A stretch of DNA of 64,000 bases, from assembly GCF_014805625.2 (NCBI RefSeq), contig NW_024003300.1, positions 1 to 64,000 on the forward strand. The letters are read 5' to 3'. Origin of the DNA: Glossina fuscipes. Its lineage: Eukaryota > Arthropoda > Insecta > Diptera > Glossinidae. This document shows, piece after piece, positions 45,140 through 56,972 of this stretch. The translations under genes and the position numbers were made by a program. How positions within the stretch are numbered: position 1 is the stretch's first letter; each line of letters opens with the position of its first letter. A model generated the notes under the pieces. It had not been told where the DNA came from and did no database searches. It saw only the letters and a program-made list of their open reading frames with translations.

Positions 45140-46645
45140 TTCTCTTAAATACAGTTAAATACAGTTTTTCTAGTGGCTCTGGCACAGACGTTATTTACAC
45201 TGATTTAAGCAAAGCATTTGATATGGTTAACCATAACTTACTTGTCTTTAAACTCCAAGCATCTGGTTTCCCACCCTACTTAGTGAAATGGATAAGCACA
45301 ATAGATCCTTCAGAGTTTTGATTAACTTCGTCACTTCGGATGAATTCCCCGTTACGTCTGGGGTACTTCAAGGAAGTCACTTAGGTCCCATTTTATCTAG
45401 TTTATACATTAACGATCTCCCACCGGTGGTTAATTCCAGCCAGATCTTAATGTATGCGGATGATGTGAAACTATTTTCCTCCTTCACTGTTGAATCGCAA
45501 TCACATCAGCTTCAAGGTGATTTGGATAATTTTGTTGCATGGTGCTCTGTGAATCTTCTGAAACTAAATGTGAGTAAATGTAAGAAGCTTTCTTTCTCAA
45601 CAAGAAAGTCATTCATTACTCAGTATTTCATAGATTCGCGTCAGTTGGAGGACGTCGATTCGATCACAGATTTAGGCGTTCTATTTGACCATAGGTTACG
45701 TTTTAACTTGCATATTGAGCTCTCGATTAGCAAAGCTAGGTCTATGCTTGGTTTTATAAAAAATTGATCCAAAGAGTTTGATGATCCCCACATTACGAAA
45801 AGGCTGGACATGTGTTTGGTTAGAATCATACTCGAGTATGCCTCAGTTGTGTGGTCTCCTTCATATAGGTGCTACGTAGATTTAATTGAATCTGTTCAAA
45901 AGCAATTCTTGCTGTTTGCCGTTGGAAATTCGGTTTGGGATCCGATTGCCTCTCTTCCTTCGTATGAAAATAGGTTGCTTCTGCTGTCCTTACCGTCTCT
46001 TGAGAAACGTAGGTTTGTTCTTGGCGTTTCCTTTGTAATCAAAGTAATAAATGGTGCTATTGACTCGCCTTCATTACTTGGTGAAATAAGCTTAAATGTC
46101 CCTAATCGCTTCTCTAGGCACTTTATCTTGGTTAAGCTTAGTGTAAATATAATTATGAGTTGTTTAATCCGCTCCGTGTCGTTTGCAAGAACCTAAATGA
46201 CGTCTATCACTTATTCTCGTTATCGGACTCTTTAAAGTCCATTAAAGCAACATTACTTAATACGCGTGATTTACCTATGTCGTACTTAAACTAGCTTTTA
46301 TCCTTAAAAATTCGTTACGATTCAAAAATAAATTATTGTTAATTATTATCGGTTGCCAGACTTGTGCATATTTGCGATGGCTTAGGGGTTCATTTGCAAT
46401 TTGGTCCTGTACCGGTTGAAAGTGTGGCCCTATGCTGATAGTGTACATGTTTTTTTTCTTTTTTCTCTTTCTTTTTTTTTTCTTTTTTTTTCTTGTTATT
46501 TGTTTTATTATACTCATACTAAATTTTATTATTAATTAATAAAAGTTTTGCATTATGAGCCAATTGAACTCGACTGTTATTTGGTTAGTTGAGTTTCTAT
46601 TATAAGTAGAATTAAAATAAAATAAATAAATAAATAAATAAATAT
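45140..46645 (+). mobile_element. 5'-truncated jockey/CR1-like LINE with (AAAT)n tail
   Basis: Reverse transcriptase is well preserved from 45288: VTSGVLQGSHLGPILSSLYI, ILMYADDVKLF (catalytic YADD), LLKLNVSKCKKLSF, ITDLGVLFDHRLRFNLHI. After one stop the frame resumes at 45810 with LVRIILEYASVVWSPSYR and LLSLPSLEKRRFVLGVSF. Motif A (an AFDMVNHNLL-type stretch) precedes it near 45200-45240. The 3' end is an (AAAT)n tract at about 46615-46645. This is the best-preserved LINE reverse transcriptase of its type in the window and is probably related to 33170-34720. Confidence 0.85.
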
Positions 46646-46961
46646 TCCTTTAATTTTTCATTGCTCTTGATGAACTCAAGGCCATCCTTTCCTCCATCAT
46701 ATCTGACGTTGCATGTAGTTTCTATGAGAGAAAACCTTTTCTGTTATTTTTAAAGCGGGATTGTTGCCCTCTACTTACATGCAATATTCTGATCAGTTGA
46801 GATTTGCACATTTTAACAGCCAAAGTATTAGGCCTTGTAGACAATCTACCGTAACTAAGCAAAATATTGGCAACTTTGACCTGATATCTATTTTTTAAAC
46901 CTGGTTGAAACCATTTATTTCCAATCATTTCCGCCGTATACTCGTGATGACGGTATAGTTT
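46646..46961. other. No gene seen
   Basis: Short spacer between two LINE 3' ends that converge. A minus-strand open stretch here (46722-46982) lacks any recognisable motif. Confidence 0.4.
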
Positions 46962-47790
46962 TTTTTTTGAGATACAAAGCATTAAATCTCGCCCGTTGGG
47001 GCACTGAGCTAACCCACATGGGCCACGGGGCTCGGGATTTTAACCCGATAAACGCTACCTATACTCCTATCCCTTACCCTGTGGCACGGCCACTTAAGTT
47101 TGCTTTCACACCTAGTTAGTACTGCGTGAGAGCCTACTTCGACGCTCTCATTGTTTCGTTTCTCCTATATATTTACGACAAACATTCGTACTTTTCACTT
47201 CTGAAACTCGTTTAGCATATCTGTTTGGATGTTTGGGAGGGGAAATTTCTCCAATCTCCATTGGTAGTCTATGTACTTCGTTTTTATCGGACAGATAAAG
47301 AACGCATGTTTCGCCTCTTCCGTAGCAACGCAAATAGTGCAAAAAGGGCTAGATTCGAATATCAACCGACATTGATAGCTTCGGAAATACCCATAACCGC
47401 TAAGCAGTTGGATCAGATAGAATTTTACCTTAAAGCACTGGTTCTGAATCCATTGGATTATATTTGGAATGAGCTTGTGCGTCCATCTTGCCTTCGCGCA
47501 TCCACTCACACGCATCTGCCGCCCATTGACCAGTCAGAATCTTTCCAGCATTTTGACGGCGAAGATTGGTAGTCTCTCTCGCCCGTTCTGTGCTTCTATT
47601 GTGTATGCTGCTTCTTTAGCTAGGAGATCGATGGACATCAGGTTTCCAGTGACCACTGCGACGTCGTCAGAAATAGCGCAAAACGCTGCAATCACTCTTT
47701 ATGCGGACAAGCAGTAAGATACAGTTCTAAAGAACAGATTTGAAATATCTGAAAAAAGGTCTGAGAGAAGGAAAAGAAAGAAAACTGATC
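46962..47790 (-). mobile_element. R1-like LINE 3' end with poly(A)
   Basis: On the minus strand a frame ends an ORF2: GRERLPIFAVKMLERF (about 47590), TDGxxAD-like fragments, then RWTHKLIPNIIQWIQ, FYLIQLLSGYGYFRSYQCR and the zinc motif CTICVATEEAKHAFFICP. The region between 47160 and 46985 is a GC-richer 3' untranslated region (CCATGTGGGTTAGCTCAGTG). It ends in an A-run at about 46971-46963. The 5' side is truncated near 47790. Confidence 0.8.
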
Positions 47791-48020
47791 GAAAATTTTG
47801 TGTATCACAAATTACTACAAAAAGTTTCTAAGAAAAAAGCAAATAAAACTTGCAAGTAAAATATTTAAGAGTAAAGATGGAATATACACCAAAATAATTG
47901 TCAATAAATTGCTGTAGACGCAAATTGAGAAAAAAAAGTTTTCTTTTGTTATAGTGGTAAGGAAGTAGACTTCCTGACCCGCTCCAAATGATAAAAGATT
48001 TGTTATGTAAATGTAAATAA

Positions 48021-48370
48021 AGATTAACTTAACTATACACAACTATAGTTAAGCTCATTAAACTCTAAATTCTTATATTAAGAACTCTAGCCCTGTTATT
48101 TTCACCCAAAATTGTAATGCAACGCTGTATGACTTCATTTTACAGCTTTATATATAAGTACGAATATATTTTTCAGTAAGTTACTCTCCTAAGTAAACAC
48201 ACCTCGTGGTGAAAGCTCTAGATATGAACGCGTTGGTGCGGCAGCCAACAGCTGTAGCAGCAATTTTTCTTTCAGTTGTTCAGCAGCAGTTGAAGGAACA
48301 AGTAAGTCAAAGTAGTTGTCGTCCTGTCCGTCCGAAACAAGGTCCTTATAATAACAGTTTTCGAGTTTCT
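48021..48370 (+). repeat. Left arm of long diverged inverted repeat
   Basis: AGATTAACTTAACTATACAC, CTCATTAAACTCTAAATTCTTA, GCAACGCTGTATGACTTCAT, AAACACACCTCGTGGTGAAAG and GCAGCCAACAGCTGTAGCAGCAA recur in reverse order and orientation in 51850-52257. The arms are about 350-400 bp and roughly 75-80% alike by eye. Confidence 0.75.
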
Positions 48371-49479
48371 TTGGCAGCTAGCGTCGTAAGAAAAATACAA
48401 TGTAAAAAGATACTTGACTATCATTAAATTTTCCATTTAAATAGTGCATAAGGACGAAGCGACCTTGAAAAATATAAAAGCTTAGTTTACTTTTTTGTCA
48501 TTGTGTTAGGCCAATGGCCTTCTAGGTAAGCTGTTCCATTGGAATGCCTCAACACATGCGAGTCGGTGATTGATCCACAAAATCTCAAGTAGCCTGCAAT
48601 AATTTTCATGTCATCGGCGCAAACCTAATGATTAAAATACTTACAGGCATATAAGTAAAACCATATATGTATGTAGATTAATTCACTACAAACCCATTCA
48701 GGCTACACTTTTCCTTGCCAATCACTTTGAAAAAATATTACGAATACTTTAATCACCATTTATTGTACAAAGAGATGTCACAAGAACAAAAGAACCACAA
48801 CAAGAAGTTACATATCACCAGGAGTACGAAATTTACTATAGAGCTACTGTTTCATGTTGACATACTTACCGCAAGGAGTTCACTCCGCGCAAAGTTTTTT
48901 TTCTATTTCTTATATCATTCCTTATACAGCAATAACAATGGTGCTCCGTGCATCGCTTAAGTAAAAATAGCTACTGTTAGTCGTTAATAGCCTCAAGGCC
49001 CCAAAAACTCCAAAGTAAGGGCTAAATGGATCTATGGAAGCATGTAGGTATCTTTTGTGTCATCACTCGCACCAATTTTTCCGAAATATACATATATAAC
49101 AATAGTAAAGTAAAAAGGAAAAAAAAGATTTATTTTGCTTACATATCAAATATTTAAAATTTTTTGTTTAGGCTCAGCTGTTTATAACCAACAAATTTTG
49201 TTTGGAGTCTATTTCATTTTCAACATACAGTCACTTTCTCTTATAAATGTAATTTTAAACAACTAATACTAACTCCAAATAACCAATACTAACGCAAGGC
49301 GTGAGTTATTTTGCTTACACCCGAATTGACAGCGTTGTGAGAGCCTATGTTGTGCGTACATACAGCAAAACCCGTCAAAACTGGAATATTGATTTTTTGT
49401 AAATAATAATGAAATGAAAATTCAAAAATGGAAAAGTGAATTAAGGCATCAGTTTTAGGAAATGTGCACAATGAACTTG
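48371..49479. other. No gene seen
   Basis: AT-rich. A piece at about 49040-49085 matches, inverted, the repeat at 15640. No coding region is recognised. Confidence 0.4.
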
Positions 49480-49960
49480 CTTCCTTGCCAATAACAAGTC
49501 TGTCTGCGTAATTGTACGTCCATAGTTCGAAGTATCCCTTATCGGTAACCGTACAAAGCTTAAAAATAGCTATTGCGTCTGTCCGCGGCGTATAAGTATA
49601 AGTACCTCTTATTTGACGGTTTCTTTAGCGTAAGTGTGGTGTAAAGATACGTAAAATATGTTTTCTTTTGTATTCATTATAGGGAAACAGTTCCGCTCTC
49701 ATATAAACATATTATAGTCGGTATATTTATAAAATGTATTATATTAGAACTACACAACACACTTTGTATGTATATCTTTTCCTTTTGTCTATGTTTCTAA
49801 ACGTACGCCGATGTACAACTTTTATAAATAAGTGCTTATCAATATTACAATCAGGCATTGCCTTTGTTTTGATAAACATGTTGAAATTTGATAAACCTGT
49901 CGTTATAAACACGGTTCAAATCTTCACACAACACGTCTACTATCGAGTAAGACATCATAG
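49480..49960 (+). repeat. Dispersed repeat, copy 2 (with insertion)
   Basis: Matches 38280-38575 in order: GCTTCCTTGCCAATAACAAG, CTGTCTGCGTAATTGTACGT, TATAAGTACCTCTTATTTGA, TTTAGCGTAAG, then after about 220 extra bases AAATCTTCACACAACACGTC and GTAAGACATCAT. The extra segment may be a later insertion. Confidence 0.55.
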
Positions 49961-50189
49961 GAATTATGAGGATGTTTCCGTCCGTTTCCTAAGGCTGGGG
50001 CAGCGCAGCGGCCCAGGTTCACGTTTACGTAAGCAAATTATACATCTAAATAGTATATTATTATTTCGTTTGGACAGCAATATAAAAAAACCTTTATACT
50101 CGGTCGTTCTTGTTTTTCGTCGCAGTTTTTGGTTCTGGAAGTCATAAATTCACTTCGTTTATTAATTGCAAAAAATATTTGGTTCAAAA

Positions 50190-50575
50190 AAGCTTGCATC
50201 ATACAAATGTTTATAAGGTTTTCTTGACGTCATTAGTGTCTCTGGATATATCTAAAGCTTTTTATTCTTTAATTTCTCAGAAGAAGTTAAATGAGCTTTT
50301 TGGACTTTTTAAGTCTGAATGCATGATTATGCATTCATATATAATTAGAAAATCTAAGTTTGTTGATATTAATGGGATTTATGCCGAAATAATGTCCTTA
50401 TTTGCTGTTTCGTTATCATGTACGTTAATGACTTTCAAGAATACATTGACAGCAATGTTTGTAGATCATATTTGTTTGCAGCTGACAGTTTTCTTTTATT
50501 TGGGACTAATCGTAGTAATTGTATTGTCCTTCAAACAAACATTTATTACAGTCTTACTTTTGAAAAGCATATGAT
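50190..50575 (+). pseudogene. LINE reverse transcriptase fragment
   Basis: VSLDISKAFYSLISQKKLNEL (motif A), MHSYIIRKSKFVDINGIYAE (motif B approach) and TAMFVDHICLQ (position of the YADD box, degraded) follow each other in one frame. This spacing matches LINE reverse transcriptases. The rest of the element is missing. Confidence 0.55.
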
Positions 50576-50744
50576 GCAATATTTATTTCAATAATATTTA
50601 TTTACTTTAACAACTTGAATATAAAATGGCCTACGCTCTCGTAACGTCGCATATTTTATATAACGTAGAAGTTGTATCGGGCACTATTCTGGATTATATT
50701 TCATCTAGGTTAAGTTAAAATCAACTTAAAGAATTATTTTTAAT

Positions 50745-51050
50745 AACAAAAAGGCTCCCCTCCGGCCATTTTAATGATAAAAAGGGAAATTGACGGAAGG
50801 CTTCCCCTTTGGCCTAATCAAATAATAATAAAAGGAATTTGATAGAAGGCTTCCCCTTTGGCCTATTTTTAATAATAAAACGAAATTGATGGAAGGCTTC
50901 CCTTTGACCTATTTTTAACTATAAAAAGGGAATTGACGGAAAACTTCCCCTTTGGCCTATATAAATCCCTATTCTACAATAAAGGCGAGAATTTTCTCTA
51001 TAAAATAATAATATAAATAGGATTTGACGGAAGGCTTTTTATCCTTTTTG
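50745..51050 (+). repeat. 47-50-bp minisatellite with GAAGGCTTCC core
   Basis: The core GGAAGGCTTCCCCTTTGGCC recurs, with changes, at about 50749, 50795, 50845, 50892 and 50939, and weakly at 51030, with periods of 47-50 bp. The core GAAGGCTTC is a perfect short palindrome. Units are separated by A/T runs with ATAATAATAAAA. Confidence 0.88.
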
Positions 51051-51179
51051 CCTATACTTTTTGAACATATATCCACGGATGCCGAACGGTAATGGTGGTA
51101 ATTGATCAACTGCGCTTGTGGAAACCTTATGGTGGAAGCAAGCGCATCTTTTTTCCCCTTTTTGAACGCATATAGTTGA

Positions 51180-51290
51180 TCAATTTGTGAACCCTGATTA
51201 CTGGGTGCGGCCCTTCGGGGAGTACCACCGTGGGCCACCGTGGGGTTAAGCCTTTCAGGCAGGAACCCTCGTTAAACCCATGCCTGTAAT
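51180..51290. repeat. GC-rich LINE-like 3' untranslated piece
   Basis: The stretch containing GTGCGGCCCTTCGGGG and CACCGTGGGCCACCGTGGGG resembles LINE 3' untranslated regions of R1 or jockey type seen near 47.0 kb in general character. It is markedly GC-rich against its surroundings. Family assignment is uncertain. Confidence 0.3.
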
Positions 51291-51729
51291 ATATGTTTAT
51301 TGGCCCAAGGAAAGGTTTCTTATATTATTGTAAATGTATACATATAAATGTATGTACATATAAAAATATTTTTTAATTGCATACACATCATTCATAGCTA
51401 GTGTTTCGCTCAGTTCTATCAAGCTGTCCGTTCCAAGAAATTTATTCGGTAAATTAACGGAGCCTTCGTATTTTTGTGTTAAATCAAATATATATTGCAG
51501 GATTCAAGAAGAGTACAAAATGGCCTTATTTACAAAGTTACTTCGTAAGGGGAGAAAAAACCACCAGTGGGCAGCCTCATTTGTTCGTTAACTGAAGAAA
51601 TAAGACCCGCGTGTGACTGTGTTACGAAACTGAAACTGTTACGTGTATGGTCTGCTAATTTTTAGTGGTTCATCAGGCAGTGTACCGGGTCGCTAAAAGT
51701 GTAGGGTTCCTATGCTGTGTTTTGCGCTG

Positions 51730-51910
51730 GGATCCCATAAGGTAATGATGCAGGAGCATGCCTGTTAGCTTAAGGGCCTCGTTCCGTAAGTAACGGACTA
51801 CTAAGTTTTACAGGGCTGGGGTATCCTTTCTGATCGAGAGTCTATAAGATAATGATGCAAGAGCGCGCTGTTATCTGAAGGATCACGTTCCGGACGAACA
51901 GGACGACAAA
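51730..51910. repeat. Tandem duplication, period ~107 bp
   Basis: GGTAATGATGCAGGAGC at about 51742 and GATAATGATGCAAGAGC at 51849, each preceded by a CCCATAAG/TCTATAAG stretch and followed by GTTATCTGAAG/GTTAGCTTAAG and GTTCCG. Lies within the promoter-like right arm region. Confidence 0.75.
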
Positions 51911-52257
51911 CTACTACTACTTAAGGGGTCCTTGACTTACCTGTTAGTTCGACTGCTGCTAAACAACTAAAAGAAAGATCGTTGTTTGCGCGTTGCTTTT
52001 ATAGCTATTGGCTGCCACACTATTGCGTTGATATCTAAAGCTTTCACCACGAGGTGTGTTTACTTACTCTATCACTTACATGCTAGTGTTTACTCGAAGG
52101 AGTAATTACGGAAAGCTATATTAGTACTTACATAAAGCTGCAAAACGAGGTCATGCAGCGCTGCACTACAATTGTGAGTGAAGATGTCACGACTAGAGAT
52201 TTAAATGTAAGAACTTAGAGTTTAATGAGTTCAACTAGAGCTACATACAGTTAATCT
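51850..52257 (-). repeat. Right arm of long inverted repeat, with promoter
   Basis: Reverse complement partner of 48021-48370. On the minus strand it has GCAGCCAATAGCTATAAAAGC, so a CCAAT box and TATA at about 52000-52015, then a GAACTAACAGGTAAGTCAAGG splice-donor-like site at about 51945. The combination mirrors the promoter unit at 32540. Confidence 0.7.
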
Positions 52258-55002
52258 GCTGCTAGTCTGGTTCCATATATTTAACGTATTTTTATAATTT
52301 TCCGCATCTTACATGAATTATTTTGCAAAGTACGTTATATACTTATTTCACAAAATTGGTTGTCTAGAATATATTTCATGCTTATACCACAAAGCTTTTT
52401 CAATTTAAATATCATTAAAAGTGCGTGATGTTTCCGTGTGTAGACTGCATGAACTCTTTCCTCTGCTTTTGCTATTCTTTTTATGCACCTTGCTTCAGGT
52501 ATTGTTAGGTGGAACACTCAAGTACCATTAACAAGAAAAGATTTATAAGAGTTAATACGAAGTCTGAACGTATCCAAAACAATTAACGAGATGGTCCAAA
52601 ATGTATTGTAAACTTCAACTTAGCAGGTTACTACGACGTTTTTGTGAGTTCGGTTATCAACAATAGTAGCAACGTTGTTAATTAGCAGAAATTTGTCTAT
52701 ATATGTATATTTGTGTATATATATAATTTCAGGATAATGTAGACTATTGTAGAATATTTTACCATTCAGAATATATTTCACAACATAATAATTCGTTTAT
52801 GATGGCAGAAATACGTCAAATTGATATCTAAACAAATGAAATTAATAAATACTTACAATACATAATTAATGAGTAAATTAAACTTATTCCTTGCAATAAA
52901 ACACTCTTTTTTAAAAAAATTTTTTATTACATATTTCTTAACATAGAAATTTCGTACATATATACTCTCTCTCTCTCTCTCTCTCTCTTGCGGAACCTTG
53001 CGGAAGTATGGAAAATCTAATAAAAAGTGCGACACCATTAATATTAAAAACTACTCATATATTAAACACGTTGCTCTGCGAAGATATTATTTATAATTTC
53101 CGACAGGAAACAAATTTTCACACTATTTTTCATGAAAGAAAACTAATCGAAGATTTGTGGTGATGGATGTATGTTGGATTTCAGCAGTATTTCACAAAGT
53201 CTGTATTATTATGTATCTCAATTTGCTCCTTTTTTTCTTTGCTTTCATTATGTCAGTTGAACCTAACAAAAAGAAAACAGATGTTAAACTTTTTAAATAA
53301 TAAATCACATAGGTGTACTTAGTTGTACTTCCCGATATATCGTCCTCAGACAGTACATATATTATACTGGGGTTTCTAAACACGTCAAAAACAATGAAAA
53401 CACTTAGAAAATGGAACACTAAAATCTTGGTCGCCGTGCTGGTCTGCTAGGGGTGTGAAATGCATTACTATCGAAAGATTTGACCGGAGAGGTAAATTTC
53501 AGTGCCCCTTTAAATCTTTCGACAGCTGTTTCTCAATTTGCCAACCTTCCCCAATTTGCTTCAAAGACTTTTTAACTCATCATCTATTTTGTTCGATAGT
53601 TAAGGAAATTTTTATAATTCCCAGTTACCCTTTGTTAAATAATGATAATCATGCCGATAAAGTTGTGGTGTTTTGATATGCATTTATTGTGTATGCTTGC
53701 CAATTATTTCTCGCATAATAAGTCAAACTAATAACAATAGCAAGAAGCAAGGCTTAACAATTCTTCCTATTGGACTACATTAAAAAGATTATTGAAACTA
53801 TAGTAAGATGGCACAAAACACTCTACACAATCTTGTATTTAAAGCCCGTGCTGTCTATTATATTAAATCCTCGTCTTAACTGTAATCATGTATTAGAGAT
53901 GTGGCCGCCGGAGCAAAAGTAATCCAGGTACATAATTTGTTGGGATAATTTTTATCAACATTGCAGCGACAAGTTAAACGCACGCGTACACGAAAATGTC
54001 TAGATCTATTGTTTTAAAAATAATATAATTGTTAGCTTAATCAATTTATAAAATACACTAAAAACTAGTTACATACTTTTTTTATTAGTAATTAATAATT
54101 CTTGTAAATTAATTATTTTCCAATTTATTCAGAAAATGTTCGCCCGTTTATAATTGCTTTATTTGTTTGTTGAACAGAGGTGAGAACAAGCTGTTATTTT
54201 TCGAAGTTTGATGGCCACAACTGTATATCAACAAAAATTTACTTTTTTTTCTGTGTTCTTTTTTGCATATGAATAATAGCATCGAAAATGACACGCAAGT
54301 CTTACGCGATCGGAACAGAAATTACCGGTTTGGTCGCGGATTAAAGTTAACTTTCAAATACGTGATTATGCCCTGTTTTTGGCATAGCAACGAAAATGAT
54401 TAAATGCATACGTTCCTAACCACAGTATAAACAACCAATAAAAATGATCAGTCAATTTTATAAGGGAATATGTGAATGAGTAAATGATTTTACGGAAAAG
54501 AGAAGCCTGGCGTGAGAATGGACTATACACAGGGTAGCTGCGAATGAATCCGCAAATGCCCAAGAATTTAAACCAAAGTTCTTAGCACGAAATGCATGTG
54601 ATAACGACAACAGTTGCCCGAAATATTGCGAATGCAACAAAAGCATATCTAAATTTCCTTCCCGCGGACATCATAATATGGTCGCACTTTTAACAGCTAT
54701 TAGCTAAAAAAGTTAGCAAAAATTTCGAGGCAAAACGTTAAAAATGTAATGAACGGGAAAGCATTTGGGAAATTATCAGTTTTAAATCTTTGTTATAGAT
54801 TTCAACTTTACCACTTGCCCAGCGCGAAAATTAGGTTTCAAGAAAATCGTGGAGTATCTGGGAATGTTAAAAGAATGCATTTTAGCAGTTAAGGAATGAA
54901 AGATATCAGCTTTGATCTGATGATTGGTCTCTTCTTGTTTTTGATTATTGGTATTAAGTAGTATTAAGTTGATAATAAAATGAATATAGTATAATATAAA
55001 CT
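52258..55002. other. No convincing gene; (CT)n and a Tc1-like end
   Basis: AT-rich. A (CT)n microsatellite lies at 52967-52988. GATGGCCACAACTGTATAT at about 54209-54227 resembles the terminal repeat motif (ACAGTTGTGGCCA on the other strand) of some Tc1-like elements, but no transposase or second end was found. Open stretches on either strand have no recognised signature. Confidence 0.35.
52967..52988. repeat. (CT)n microsatellite
   Basis: Eleven CT dinucleotides in a row. Confidence 0.95.
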
Positions 55003-55430
55003 ATTATTATTATTATTAATTTAGCCAGAAAATAAATTCTATGACTAAAGTCTTAAAGCACTAGCACCAAAAGGCTTTCGGCTTTGTTAAAAACTCTACC
55101 GCACTTGATAATATAAATTATGTCAGTTATAAGTGCTTACGCTAGTATTATTAAAATTAAGTTATTAATAAAATGAAAATAACGCATGAATTTTAATAAT
55201 GAAGTAAGGTGGTGCTGCTTGAGAGAGAAATTAACAAACATTCTCTGCAATATCCAGTGGACAAGAAGATTAACGTAAATGTAACAAAATATGTAATTCC
55301 AGTTTTGAAAGTTTACATTCGTGGTGCATTTGCCTATGGGAGCTACTAGTTTCATTTGGCTTATACAGAAGCAATTTAATACATTAGGAATTTGTAGGTA
55401 GTTTAAGTTACTTGAAGGCACCTATAAGGG
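55003..55430 (-). mobile_element. I-like LINE 3' end, diverged
   Basis: The TATTATTATTATTAATTTAG tail (55003) and CACTAGCACCAAAAGGCTTTCGG match the 3' end of the LINE at 34755 in both order and orientation, but with clear divergence. A minus-strand open frame (55421-55137) probably covers the very end of ORF2. The rest is truncated. Confidence 0.6.
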
Positions 55431-56675
55431 TCTTGCTCGCTTACATACATTGCAGTAGTAGCCGCCTTTTCACATCCGTGTAGATGTATCATATCTTTTT
55501 CAGCCATCATAAAGTTCGGTCGTTCTTTGTTCGTTATAGGATTTCTGCATAAAGTAGTTATTCTAATGGCCATACAGGAATCTTAGATGAAGTGTGATTA
55601 AATGCAAACGTAGCATATTCCTAAGGGTGCCGCTTGGTTCTGTTTTTCATTTTCTTTAAGGTTTATTAAATTTTTTTTTGTGAGCAAATGATACCACATG
55701 AAGTGCGTCCAAAAATAGAAACATAGATGAAATTAAAGAAAATAAAAAAAACACAAAAATAAAGTTTAAAAACACGCGTTAAAAGGGTCGAATTGCAACC
55801 TCTTGCAATAAATTCAAAATTTGTTGTTGTAATAAATGTGTAATGAATGGGTCACCTAAGTATTGCTTTTAGATAAATTTCTGTCTATTTCTTTTAGTGC
55901 CAATAATGTGGTCGGCTGGAAGTAGTGCCTAGCTAATATGTTTAGGCGGATGGAATGTCTTTTTTTCTTAGCGAATAAAACGCTATATTGAACTGTTAAT
56001 TCATAACAATTGAATTTATTTTATTTTGCACGGTTATTTATACCTAAATTTTACAACATACCTTATTGCTAACGTAAACATAAAATATTGACGGATTATT
56101 TTAATTAGGGCGCGTAGCGTCATATTGCATTACGAAATGCAATTCTCAGCCAGTTGAAGTGTGACATAATTCTTCTTTTCCTTTTGCAAATGAATTATGT
56201 TGATTTTGTATAATTCACACTTTAAAGTGGATGTATAACAACGATATGCGATCACACTACACTCTAATGACCGTATTAACAAAATATGAAGAAGAATCTA
56301 ATTTACTAAGCGCCACACCACGCACACACTTACTTTCTGTTCTAGTTTATTTTACTGATTTTAATTTTCGTTATATTGCTTTTGTTTGTTTAGGTTATTA
56401 ATTTGTAAACATTTAGTGTAACACCAAATTTACGTATAAGAAAACCGTATATAAGATTATTTCGAATAAAAGCACAATTATCAAAATCAAATTTCTGGTA
56501 ATCCATTCATGCAACCTAAAGCCCGCCTTCTTCTTTTATTGTTAAAAGATTTATCCCTTGGTAAAATAAAGAATTAGTCTTGGCGTACTGAAGCCCAGCG
56601 TGCGGACATTAAACTCAGTGAAACCAATATTACTCAAATCTCACATCGAAAACCACTTTAACGATTTGCATTACA
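55431..56675. other. No gene seen
   Basis: AT-rich spacer. No recognisable coding region or repeat family. Confidence 0.4.
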
Positions 56676-56972
56676 TTGCGATTCTGCAGATTATGCCCAT
56701 GTACGTCCTGGTTTCGAAATGTCCTGTTGAATCGTTTTGAGAAAATGCCGTTTTGTAAACATTTTACCTACTTGGCGAATGTGGCACATACATTCAAAGT
56801 ACTTAACACCTCTAATAAATGGAAGGTCCCTAGCCGCTCACTATTGAAGAGCTCCATAAAAGAGCAGAGAAAAAAATTAACCGAAGAAAAATCACCATCC
56901 CCAAGCAAAAGGAATTCGGCGGGAAACTCAGAAAGAACCGCAAACGCGTCCAATACTCAAAACACAAGGTAA
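56676..56972 (+). CDS. Unknown basic, Ser/Asn-rich frame
   Basis: A 98-codon open frame with a Cys/Phe-rich start (RFCRLCPCTSWFR) and a polar basic end (KKLTEEKSPSPSKRNSAGNS). The build, a zinc-like patch followed by a Lys/Ser-rich tail, faintly resembles LINE ORF1 tails, but no complete knuckle can be read. It may not be a gene. Confidence 0.2.
   Translation: MRFCRLCPCTSWFRNVLLNRFEKMPFCKHFTYLANVAHTFKVLNTSNKWKVPSRSLLKSSIKEQRKKLTEEKSPSPSKRNSAGNSERTANASNTQNTR

Noticed and set aside
54200..54235. Intact Tc1/mariner element
   Set aside because: A GATGGCCACAACTGTA motif recalls some Tc1 ends, but neither a second end nor transposase sequence was found.
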